From assembly GCF_022374875.2 (NCBI RefSeq), contig NZ_CP092427.2, positions 2,480,001 through 2,544,000 of the forward strand: a stretch of 64,000 nt of DNA, in the 5' to 3' direction. Position 1 is the first letter of the stretch. The number at the start of each line of letters is the position of its first letter. The notes beneath the pieces were generated by a model. It was not told the DNA's origin and did no database searches. It saw only the letters and a program-made list of their open reading frames with translations. This stretch comes from Mycolicibacterium rufum. GTDB lineage: Bacteria; Actinomycetota; Actinomycetes; Mycobacteriales; Mycobacteriaceae. A program made the position numbers and the translations under genes. Below, one piece after another: positions 48,082-55,359 of the stretch.

Positions 48082-49836
48082 GGGGACGCACTCGGCGGTC
48101 GGCTCGGCCGGCGACGTCGGTGCGGCCGTGGCGGACGGCTCCGGTTCCGGGCTGCTCGACGGGCTCGGCTCCGGGCTAGCGGTCGGCTCGGGCGACGGGC
48201 TCGGCTCCGGACTGGGACTCGGCGCCGGCGCCGGCTCCGGCGACGGTGTCGGTGTCGGCGACGGCGCCGGCCGCGGGGTCGGCGGCGGGAACGTGAACTG
48301 CGGCAGCGGGATTCGTGGCCACACCGGGGCGGGGGCAGCCGGGGCGGGGGCCGCGGGCACCGGCGCGGCGGGCGCCGGAGCGGGAGCAGCCGGGGCAGGC
48401 GCCGGCTGCGGTGCGGCCTGCTTGGCCACCACCTGCTGCTGCGCCGGCGCGGCGACGGGTGCCGGCGCGGCGGCCGGCCGCGGCGCCGGAGCCGCAGCCG
48501 CCACCACCGTCTGCGTCACCGGGTCGGCCGGGGGGGCCGGCGCGGGCTGAGCCGCCGGTTCGAGGGCGTGCGTCGCGACCGGTGTGGCGATGTCCGACGC
48601 CCCGGTCGCGACCGTGCCGTCACCGCGGGCGATCTCGGCGGTCAGCACCACACCGGCCACCGCGATCGCGGCCAGGCACGCGGCGCCGGCGAGCCACATC
48701 GGCGAGCGGCGCCGCCGCGGCTCCTCGGCCGCCGTCTCGTGACCGAAGTGCACCTCGGGGCGGGCGGCATCGCCACGGGGCAGCGCGAATTCGGTCGCGG
48801 CCTCGTCGTCGGCATCGACGGACTCCTCGGCCGACCAGGCCAGCGGTGTCGCGGCCGGCGCGAGCATCGTCGCCGCGGCCGGAGCCAGTTCGGTGGGCGC
48901 CTCGAACGCCACGGCCCGCACGGCGATCAGTTCCGCACCGATCGCGGCGGCCGCCTGTGCCTGCGGTGCGGTGATCACCGGGCAGCGCAGCGCTTCGGAA
49001 AGACGTTGCGTGACAAGGGGGATGCGGGCACCGCCGCCCACCGTCACGACGGCCGCCAGGGCGGCCGGCGCGATGCGGTGGCGGTGCAGCACGTCGAGAA
49101 CGGCGACGACCAGCCGGTCGAGCGGACCGGCGATCAGCGACTGCAGCTCGGCGCGTGTCACCCGGATCGGGGTGTGCGGACCGGCCAGCGCCGTGGCCGT
49201 CGCCGCCGACAACCGCTCCTTGGCCGCGCGGCACGCGGCGCGCAGATCGATCAGCGACGCCACCGCCGATGTCCCGGCGGGGTCGGCGTCCAGGCCGTCG
49301 ACGACGTGGCGCAGCAGCGCCTGGTCGACGAGGTCGCCGGAGAACTCGTCGCAGCGCACGGTCTGTCCGATGACCGCAAGATCATCGCCGGCGTCGGCCA
49401 GCGTGATGCTGGTGCCGGAGGCGCCGACGTCGCACAGGACGACCACGCCGCGGGAGGGTAGTCCGGGACCCGCGGCCACGGCCGTCAGCGCCGCGGTCGC
49501 GTCGGAGACCACGTGCAGGTGCGGCGCCTGCGCACGCAGCGCCGCCACGGCCCCGGCGGACCAGTGTGCCGGCACCGCGACAGCGGTCACGTCGGGTCGG
49601 CGCCGGGGTGCGGCGTGCCGGGTCGCCGCCTCGAGCGCGGCGGCGGCCAGCCGGTCCGCGCGGTGCGCGGAGCCGTCGGCGGCGAGCATCGGCACCGGGT
49701 CGCCCACGCGGTCGACGAACCCGGTGATCGCCAGACCCGGCCGCACCGTGACCGCCGCGGGCCGCACCGTCGGCCGGCCGTCGACGACCGTGACCAGGTT
49801 CGCCGTGCCCAGCGACATTCCCAGAGAACTGCGCAT
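48061..49836 (-). CDS. Membrane-anchored Hsp70-like (actin-fold) protein with Pro/Ala tail, iniC-proximal copy
   Basis: 591 residues. Residues 1-290 are an Hsp70-type ATPase fold: phosphate-1 [11 protein letters not shown] (DnaK IDLGTTNS, so Asp is replaced by Ser), phosphate-2 [16 protein letters not shown] (Asp kept), adenosine motif [17 protein letters not shown]. No peptide-binding domain. A linker leads to EEPRRRRSP, one helix ([19 protein letters not shown]) and a 190-residue outer tail of Pro/Ala/Ser ending CVPSVETTC. It is 48 bases after iniC on the same strand, so iniB-iniA-iniC-hsp70-like is probably one transcript. Its paralogue lies at 55360. Confidence 0.82.
   Translation of the reverse strand: MRSSLGMSLGTANLVTVVDGRPTVRPAAVTVRPGLAITGFVDRVGDPVPMLAADGSAHRADRLAAAALEAATRHAAPRRRPDVTAVAVPAHWSAGAVAALRAQAPHLHVVSDATAALTAVAAGPGLPSRGVVVLCDVGASGTSITLADAGDDLAVIGQTVRCDEFSGDLVDQALLRHVVDGLDADPAGTSAVASLIDLRAACRAAKERLSAATATALAGPHTPIRVTRAELQSLIAGPLDRLVVAVLDVLHRHRIAPAALAAVVTVGGGARIPLVTQRLSEALRCPVITAPQAQAAAAIGAELIAVRAVAFEAPTELAPAAATMLAPAATPLAWSAEESVDADDEAATEFALPRGDAARPEVHFGHETAAEEPRRRRSPMWLAGAACLAAIAVAGVVLTAEIARGDGTVATGASDIATPVATHALEPAAQPAPAPPADPVTQTVVAAAAPAPRPAAAPAPVAAPAQQQVVAKQAAPQPAPAPAAPAPAPAAPVPAAPAPAAPAPVWPRIPLPQFTFPPPTPRPAPSPTPTPSPEPAPAPSPSPEPSPSPEPTASPEPSPSSSPEPEPSATAAPTSPAEPTAECVPSVETTC
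48170..48540 (-). repeat. Low-complexity Pro/Ala/Ser-coding tract
   Basis: GC-rich near-repeats coding first for APAP/PAAPAP and then for [15 protein letters not shown] runs in the tail of the Hsp70-like protein. Likely to vary in length between strains. Confidence 0.65.
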
Positions 49837-49884
49837 ACCTGTTAGTCGTTCGGCGGCGCCGAAACGTTAGGGGTGCCGCGCATC

Positions 49885-51348
49885 TCAGGCATACTCCGCC
49901 ACCAGCGCTTCTGCGCTGCGCATCGCGGCGCGGCAGGCGCGGGTGGTGAACGGGTCGTTGAGCGGATGCTCGGCCCGCCGCCGCCAGCGTTGGGCGGCGG
50001 CGAACGCGGCCCGTGGTCCGTCGTCGACGGTGCCGGGTCCGAGCCCGAGGCGGCTCGCGGCGTCGGTCCCCGAGCCGCCGATCAATCGGCGCAGCGACGC
50101 CATCTCCTCGTCGGTCAGCGACGTCGGACGCGACCGCAGCGCGCTCAGCAGCCGCAGTTCCTCGAAGGCATGGGTGTCGGCGAGCAGCGGCTCGATGTCG
50201 GCGAGGATCGCCGGGGTGGCGTAGATCGGGTGGCGCTGCACGATCTCCCGCAGGGACAGCAGCGCGGTGTGCGCCTTGAGCAGGTCGGAGCGCTGCGCGA
50301 ACTGCTGGTCGATCACCTCCCGCAGCGCGACCAGGCCGCTGCGGTCGAGCAGCTCGTCGGCCAGGGCCACCGAGTCGCTCACCCCCGCGCGCAGCACGGC
50401 GATCGAGATCCGGATGCCGAACATGCCGAACCGGTCCAGCAGTGCCGCGCGGGTGGCCGCATCCACCGGCAGCGTGCTGTCCGCACGCACGAACCGGTCG
50501 ACCGACAGCATCGCCTTGGCGAGCTCGGCGGAATCCACAGCGGCCAGCTTCTCCAGCGCGACGAACTCGCTCTGCCGCAGTGTGCGTGCGGTCAGCGCCA
50601 GCAGCCCGGACACCGGCACGACGGCCTGGCAGATGCCCGTGCGGTCCATCTCGGCGGTGAACCGCTGGGCGACGTCCTTGGCCGAGATCATCGCGTCGAT
50701 CCGGCCCGCCCCGATCTCATCGGCGCGCGAGGCGACACCGATCACCCCGAGCGCGCCGGCCGAGCCGCCGACCAGTTCACCGATCTGCTTGAGCAGCGCG
50801 ATGTCGGCGGCGTTGAGCGTGCGCAGCAGGAACACCACGGCGTCGACCCGCGGCACCCCGTCGCTGGGCACCAGCAGCCGCAGCGTGCGGGCGGACACGT
50901 CGCGCGACAGCGAGGACGTGCCGGGGGTGTCGATGATGGTGGCGTCGGCCAGCTCGGCGGCCGGCCATTCGACGTCGAGGTCGACGACGTCCTCCGGGTC
51001 GAGCCGGTCCAGCTCGAAGGTCAGGCCGCGGTCGGCGGGGTCGCGGGTGATCGGCACGTTCGACCGCCGGCCGTCGCGGTGATGGGCGGTCACCCGGGGC
51101 GTCGGGCCGTGCCGGAACCACGTCACGATGCGGGTGGCCTCGGTGGCGTCGGTGGGCGCGATCGTCTCGCCGACCAATGCGTTGACCAGCGTCGACTTCC
51201 CCGCTTTGAGGGTGCCGGCCAGCGCGATGCGCATCGGCTGATTGAGCCGGTGGCCGATACCGGCCAGCTCCTGGTGCACGTCGGGGCGCTGACGGTAGGT
51301 GGGGTCGGCCCGGTAGGCGGCGATGGTGCCGCCGAGGATCGCCCGCAC
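49885..51348 (-). CDS. iniC: IniC, dynamin-like GTPase
   Basis: 487 residues from GTG 51348. GTPase motifs: G1 GTLKAGKST, G2 region TEATRIVTWF, G3 DTPGTSSL, and a G4-like SRADEIGAG. The rest is helical (neck/trunk) without a membrane segment. The sequence is very close to M. tuberculosis IniC (LAGTLKAGKSTLVNALVG, DGVPRVDAVVFLLRTLNAAD, HPLNDPFTTRACRAA). The known protein begins MSTSDRVRAIL; here STSDRVRAIL can also be read, but its first codon would be CTG at 51366. IniA and IniC are induced by cell-wall inhibitors such as isoniazid and ethambutol. Confidence 0.96.
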   Translation of the reverse strand: MRAILGGTIAAYRADPTYRQRPDVHQELAGIGHRLNQPMRIALAGTLKAGKSTLVNALVGETIAPTDATEATRIVTWFRHGPTPRVTAHHRDGRRSNVPITRDPADRGLTFELDRLDPEDVVDLDVEWPAAELADATIIDTPGTSSLSRDVSARTLRLLVPSDGVPRVDAVVFLLRTLNAADIALLKQIGELVGGSAGALGVIGVASRADEIGAGRIDAMISAKDVAQRFTAEMDRTGICQAVVPVSGLLALTARTLRQSEFVALEKLAAVDSAELAKAMLSVDRFVRADSTLPVDAATRAALLDRFGMFGIRISIAVLRAGVSDSVALADELLDRSGLVALREVIDQQFAQRSDLLKAHTALLSLREIVQRHPIYATPAILADIEPLLADTHAFEELRLLSALRSRPTSLTDEEMASLRRLIGGSGTDAASRLGLGPGTVDDGPRAAFAAAQRWRRRAEHPLNDPFTTRACRAAMRSAEALVAEYA

Positions 51349-51393
51349 GCGGTCGCTGGTGCTCAGTGCCGTCCCGTCCCGATAGCCCGACTT

Positions 51394-53223
51394 CTAGGCC
51401 CCTGAGCTTAGTGACCCTCCCACGGCGAGCTTGTCGGCGTGGTCGACGACCTGCGTGAGGATGTTGAGCTGACGTTCCAGCTCCCTGACCCGCCCGGCCC
51501 GCTCGGTCTCGGCGACCTTGGCCGCCGCGAGCGTGGCCTGCAGCGACTCGTTGAGCGAGCGGGTGGTCTGGTTGGCGATCCCGCGGTAGTGGTCGCGCAG
51601 CTGGCGCTGAATGCCCTTGAGCCGGTCGCGGGACTCCTTGCCGACGACGAAGGCGATGTCGTCGACGAACCGGCGCACGTTGGTCTTCGCCTCGTTACGG
51701 ACCCGCAGCATCCGGTTCTCCATGTCCTCCTTGTAGGCCTTGCGGCCGAGCACCAGCCCCGCGCCGAGCGAGAGCGGGTTGAACATCCCCAGCCCGGCGA
51801 AGGAGGTCAGCATTCCGAACATCAGCACGCCGCCGTAGGAGCCGCGCATGCCGGTCACGATCTTGTGGCCGGTCTTGATCGGCTTGGCCTCGAGCTGGGC
51901 CAGCGATTGGAACTCACCGAATTCCGCGCCCATCTCGCGGGCGTCGATGGCGGGCATCCGGACCGCGTCGAGGCCTGCCTCGGAGAAGGTGCGGGCCACC
52001 TCGGCGGCGAGGGCCTCGGCCCGCTGATAGGCCCACACGAAGTTGTCGCCGACCGCGGTGGCGACCGCGTCCTCGAGTTCCGCGCCGATCTCGGCCCAGT
52101 GCAGCGTGGGGTCGCCGGTGTCGATCACCCGCTCGGTGTGGAAGGTGATGGTCCGGAACCGTTGCCGCAGATCGTGATCCACGTCAGCGGTCAGGTCGGC
52201 GATGCCGTCGTTGAGCACCTGCTGCCACAGCGCCGTCTGTTCCAGCGCGTCCTGCGCCTCCCGCTTGCGGGCCTCGAGGTCGGCGGTGAGGGCTTCGCGC
52301 GCGTGCGGGTCGTTGAGCGCGGACAGCTCGGACTGCACGGCGAGCATCAGGTGCTCGGCCGCGGCGCGGACGTCGGTGAGCACCTGGTCGCGCACCCGGT
52401 CCTTCTGGCGGCCGAGCACGTCCTCGGAGAGGAACTTCACGATCGCCGGGAAGTTCGACTCCTCGTTGAGTTCCTTGTCGTTGAGCTGCACGGCGTGGCT
52501 GCGCAGGATCGACGACGCGGGGATCATCGGCACGTCGACGCCGGCGCGCCGCAGATGTGCGGCGTTGGCGTCGGTGACCTGCCGCCAGTGCGGATACAGG
52601 TCGGTCTTGGTGGCGACGACGACCGCGACCGGGCACACCTCGAGGGCCTGCCGGATGAACGTCATCTCCGGTTCGGTGAACTCCTGGCTGGTGTCGCTGA
52701 TCATCAGCATCGCGTCGGCGTCGGGCAGCAGGCCCAGCGTCGCCGACAGATGGGGCTGTCCGTGACCGCCGACACCCGGGGTGTCGACGAAGGCCAGCCC
52801 ACCTTTGAGCAGGGGGCTCGGTGCAGTCACCTCGACGCGCAGCACCTCCCGGCCGCGGGCCTGCGGTGCGCGGCGCAGATCGTTACGCAGGTCGGCCATC
52901 GGAATCTCGATCAGTTCGGGTTCGTCGCCGTCTGGCCGGGCCACCACCAGACGCGCCGTCGCCTGATCGCCGTAGGACACCACGGTGGCCAGCACTGTCG
53001 ACTCGTCGTCGCCGACGCGGGCAACGGGCATGTTGAGCAGCGAGTTGAGCAGCTGGCTCTTGCCCTGCTTGAGCTGGCCGGCGATCACCACCCGGATCTG
53101 CGGATCCTCGACCCGGGCCCGGGCGCGGGCGAGCCGGGCCACCAGGTCGCCGCGCTGCTGGGTGTCGGCGATCGCGGTGGTGTGGTCGATCAGCTCGATC
53201 AGCACGCGATTCGGTGCGGTCAT
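51394..53223 (-). CDS. iniA: IniA, dynamin-like membrane-remodelling GTPase
   Basis: 609 residues from ATG 53223 (GAAGAGG upstream); the long frame back to 53703 is antisense shadow of iniB. G1 is AGQLKQGKSQLLN (about 46-58), G3 FVDTPGVGG, G4 ATKTDLYPHW. Long helices follow, then a hydrophobic paddle GVLMFGMLTSFAGLGMFNPL near residue 470, where bacterial dynamins touch membrane, and a C-terminal coiled coil. M. tuberculosis IniA is a membrane-fissioning dynamin-like protein giving tolerance to isoniazid and ethambutol. It is 30 residues shorter than that of M. tuberculosis (640, recalled). IniC is the likely partner. Confidence 0.96.
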   Translation of the reverse strand: MTAPNRVLIELIDHTTAIADTQQRGDLVARLARARARVEDPQIRVVIAGQLKQGKSQLLNSLLNMPVARVGDDESTVLATVVSYGDQATARLVVARPDGDEPELIEIPMADLRNDLRRAPQARGREVLRVEVTAPSPLLKGGLAFVDTPGVGGHGQPHLSATLGLLPDADAMLMISDTSQEFTEPEMTFIRQALEVCPVAVVVATKTDLYPHWRQVTDANAAHLRRAGVDVPMIPASSILRSHAVQLNDKELNEESNFPAIVKFLSEDVLGRQKDRVRDQVLTDVRAAAEHLMLAVQSELSALNDPHAREALTADLEARKREAQDALEQTALWQQVLNDGIADLTADVDHDLRQRFRTITFHTERVIDTGDPTLHWAEIGAELEDAVATAVGDNFVWAYQRAEALAAEVARTFSEAGLDAVRMPAIDAREMGAEFGEFQSLAQLEAKPIKTGHKIVTGMRGSYGGVLMFGMLTSFAGLGMFNPLSLGAGLVLGRKAYKEDMENRMLRVRNEAKTNVRRFVDDIAFVVGKESRDRLKGIQRQLRDHYRGIANQTTRSLNESLQATLAAAKVAETERAGRVRELERQLNILTQVVDHADKLAVGGSLSSGA

Positions 53224-53317
53224 CGGTGGCCTCTTCTCCCCTGCTCTCGGGGTCAACGGTAAGCGCGCCACCGGCGAGGACCGTGCGGTCCCCGCCGGCG
53301 GCGCGGTGTCGTGCGGA

Positions 53318-54367
53318 TCAGAACGCGTCGAGGTCCGCCACGGTGGGGTTGTGCGACGCGACATCCGTGTGCGAGGCGATGCCGGTGTCGTTGCCCGAGA
53401 ACAGCGACGTGTCGGTGTGGTTGCCGGAGCCGATCGCGGTCTCGTTGCCGGAGCCGATGTTCGACTCGTAGCTCGAGGAGTGGTCCTCGATCGCGGTGTC
53501 GTGCGAGGTCTCGGTCGAGCTGTGCACCGAGGTGTTGACCGAGTTGTCCTCGACGTTGTCGCTACCGCTGTTGCCTGCGACCTGCGTGCCGGTGTTGACG
53601 TCGTTGTCGGTGATGATGATGCCGCCGCCGTTGCCTCCGTGGCCGCCGGCCGCATTACCCGAACCGATGCCCAGCAGGCTGCCGCCGCCGTCGGCGCCGC
53701 CACCGTGGCCGCCGCTGGTGTCGACGTCGTTGAGCACCGGGGAGTGGTTGTCGGAGATCAGGTCCCCGCCGGCGGTCTTGGAGTTGTCGTCGATCGCGTT
53801 GTCCTTGCCGACGTTCACATTCGACCCGGAACCGGCCAGGATGTCGCCGTTGTTCATCGTGTTCCCGTCGCCGAGCACAGCGCCGTCGCCGCTGACGATG
53901 TCACCCTTGTTGTCCCCGTCGACCACGACGCCGCCGTTGGTGGCGGTGTTGGTGCTCTTGTCGCCGAAGGTGATGTCCCCGAAGCCGAGGTTGAACGCAC
54001 CGTTCTGGGCGTTGGCACCGGCGTCCTGGACGGGGCTGGCGATCGGCACGTGGTTGCCGCTGAGCAGATCGGTGCTGGTCTCCGGGGCGAACGTCGGCGC
54101 CCAGGACGTCTGCGGGGAGAACGGCGAGGCAAAGTTCGACGCCAGCTGGTGGTGGTCGGCGACCGCGCGCTGCAGGCCGACGATCGGGTCGCCGCCGCCG
54201 AGGGCGTATCCGGCCGGTGCGGCGGTGGCGGCCACCGACGCCAGCTGCGCCGCGGTGACGTTCGGCAGACCCGCGTCGCGCAGAGCGCCGTCGGGATCGA
54301 TGACGAACGACGCGGCCGAGGCGGGGCTGCGGAACAGGTCGAGGATGAAGTCGATCAGGGTCGTCAT
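53318..54367 (-). CDS. iniB: IniB-like protein: IniB N-domain plus Gly/Asp/Asn-rich repeat tail
   Basis: 349 residues. The N-terminal 70 residues (MTTLIDFILDLFRSPASAAS..., LRDAGLPNVTAAQLASVAA, LGGGDPIVGLQRAVADHH) match the IniB N-domain. The rest is a low-complexity region with many NGGD-, GSGN- and DNxS-like units, ending HNPTVADLDAF. M. tuberculosis IniB has a Gly/Ala-rich tail instead, so only the N-domain and synteny are conserved. No signal peptide or membrane helix. AAAGG is upstream of the ATG. The iniA start is 94 bases on. TTAGGGGAT repeats lie 145-161 bases upstream. Confidence 0.88.
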   Translation of the reverse strand: MTTLIDFILDLFRSPASAASFVIDPDGALRDAGLPNVTAAQLASVAATAAPAGYALGGGDPIVGLQRAVADHHQLASNFASPFSPQTSWAPTFAPETSTDLLSGNHVPIASPVQDAGANAQNGAFNLGFGDITFGDKSTNTATNGGVVVDGDNKGDIVSGDGAVLGDGNTMNNGDILAGSGSNVNVGKDNAIDDNSKTAGGDLISDNHSPVLNDVDTSGGHGGGADGGGSLLGIGSGNAAGGHGGNGGGIIITDNDVNTGTQVAGNSGSDNVEDNSVNTSVHSSTETSHDTAIEDHSSSYESNIGSGNETAIGSGNHTDTSLFSGNDTGIASHTDVASHNPTVADLDAF

Positions 54368-54511
54368 GGGAGTGCCTTTCCGATCTGTTGTTGCGGTTCC
54401 GCCGGCATGTCCGGCGATCTGCAGACGACGGTATGGAGTTCGCGAGGCACCGGAAACGGGGATGACGCCCTCGACCGTGCCGCCCCCATCGGGGGTACGA
54501 GGCTTCGACCA

Positions 54512-54528
54512 TTAGGGGATTAGGGGAT
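54512..54528. promoter_or_regulatory. Two overlapping TTAGGGGAT repeats upstream of iniB
   Basis: TTAGGGGAT at 54512-54520 and 54520-54528, period 8. The same nonamer occurs twice at 55241-55264 between the second IniB-N gene and the Hsp70-like gene. Candidate binding sites for the regulator of the island. Confidence 0.5.
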
Positions 54529-54575
54529 CAGTCGGGGGCGATGGGGCTGCGCGCGTCATCGCAGCTCAGGACGCC

Positions 54576-54606
54576 AAAAAACCCGCGCGGACGGGGTCCG
54601 CGCGGG
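54576..54606 (-). terminator. Intrinsic terminator after the second IniB-N gene
   Basis: On the minus strand an 11-base perfect stem (54606-54596 with 54592-54582, loop of three) is followed by six T (54581-54576). It lies 20 bases past the stop of the gene at 54626-55153 and separates it from the iniB promoter region. Confidence 0.9.
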
Positions 54607-54625
54607 CTGGAGGGACGCTGTCGCG

Positions 54626-55153
54626 TCAGTCGAAGAGGTCGAAACCGGGGCCGTGCTCGACGGGGTGCTCCAGATCGTGATCCACGCTGTGCAGATCGTC
54701 CACCACGGGCGTCCAGGGGTCGTCCGCTGCCGGCTCGGTGATCGCGGGCTGGGCGAACGCGACATCGTCGACCTGCAGGGACGGCACCGGGTCCGGCGCC
54801 GTCAGGGCGGCGGGGAGGTCGTCGAGATGGTCGACGATGGTGGGCACCGCACTGTCGGTGTCGATCACCGACGCCACCGGCACGTGGTCGTCGAATGCAT
54901 CGAACGCCGCCGTGGCCGCGCCACTGGCCCACACATTGGACGCCGGCTCGGCGCCGAAGGCGTCCAGGCCGTGCGCGGGCGCGGACATCGACAGCGACTC
55001 CGCGACGACGGGGATCAGGTTCTGCACGTCGACGCTGGTCACATCGGTCAGATGCGCGTCGGCGAGGGCCTGCGCGGGATCGGCGGCGTAGTGCGCGGCC
55101 GCCTCCGGATCGCGGACCAGCGACATCACGAAGTCCAGTAGTGAGTTCGCCAC
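54626..55153 (-). CDS. Second IniB-N-domain protein (Rv0340-like)
   Basis: 175 residues from GTG 55153 with GGGAAGGG upstream. The first 55 residues (MANSLLDFVMSLVRDPEAAA..., YAADPAQALADAHLTDVTSV) align with the N-domain of IniB downstream. The rest is an acidic Asp/Ala/Val/Pro-rich tail ending DVDHDLEHPVEHGPGFDLFD-like sequence. It corresponds in place to Rv0340, the gene before iniB. It has its own strong terminator, so it is made separately from iniBAC. The function is unknown; the shared domain suggests a common partner. Confidence 0.82.
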   Translation of the reverse strand: MANSLLDFVMSLVRDPEAAAHYAADPAQALADAHLTDVTSVDVQNLIPVVAESLSMSAPAHGLDAFGAEPASNVWASGAATAAFDAFDDHVPVASVIDTDSAVPTIVDHLDDLPAALTAPDPVPSLQVDDVAFAQPAITEPAADDPWTPVVDDLHSVDHDLEHPVEHGPGFDLFD

Positions 55154-55240
55154 GGTGACCCTTCCCCTCGGTGTGTCTCGATGCTATCGGCGCCGTGCGC
55201 CCTGCGGATCGGTGCGCAACCCAACCCGCCGTCGGGGCGG

Positions 55241-55279
55241 TTAGGGGATTACCCGTTAGGGGATCGACCACACTAGGGG
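55241..55279. promoter_or_regulatory. TTAGGGGAT repeats in the divergent promoter region of the island
   Basis: TTAGGGGAT at 55241-55249 and 55256-55264 (15 bases apart), plus a degenerate CTAGGGG at 55273-55279. They lie about 90 bases from the start of the minus-strand IniB-N gene and about 100 from the plus-strand Hsp70-like gene, so could serve both. Confidence 0.5.
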
Positions 55280-55359
55280 CGCCTCCGCGGCCGGCGGCGC
55301 TGCGGCCGTTAAGGTGGTGGACGGTCCAACCGGGCCGGCCGAGGAGGAGACCCACCACC

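Noticed and set aside
49867..49874. TTAGGGGT upstream of the iniC-proximal Hsp70-like gene, as a further copy of the island motif
   Set aside because: Only the 7-base core TTAGGGG matches, and several such 7-mers are expected by chance in a window of this size; the full nonamer is absent.
54512..55264. TTAGGGG repeats as telomere-like or origin element
   Set aside because: Only two short clusters, both in promoter regions, and no dnaA, parB or terminal-repeat context.
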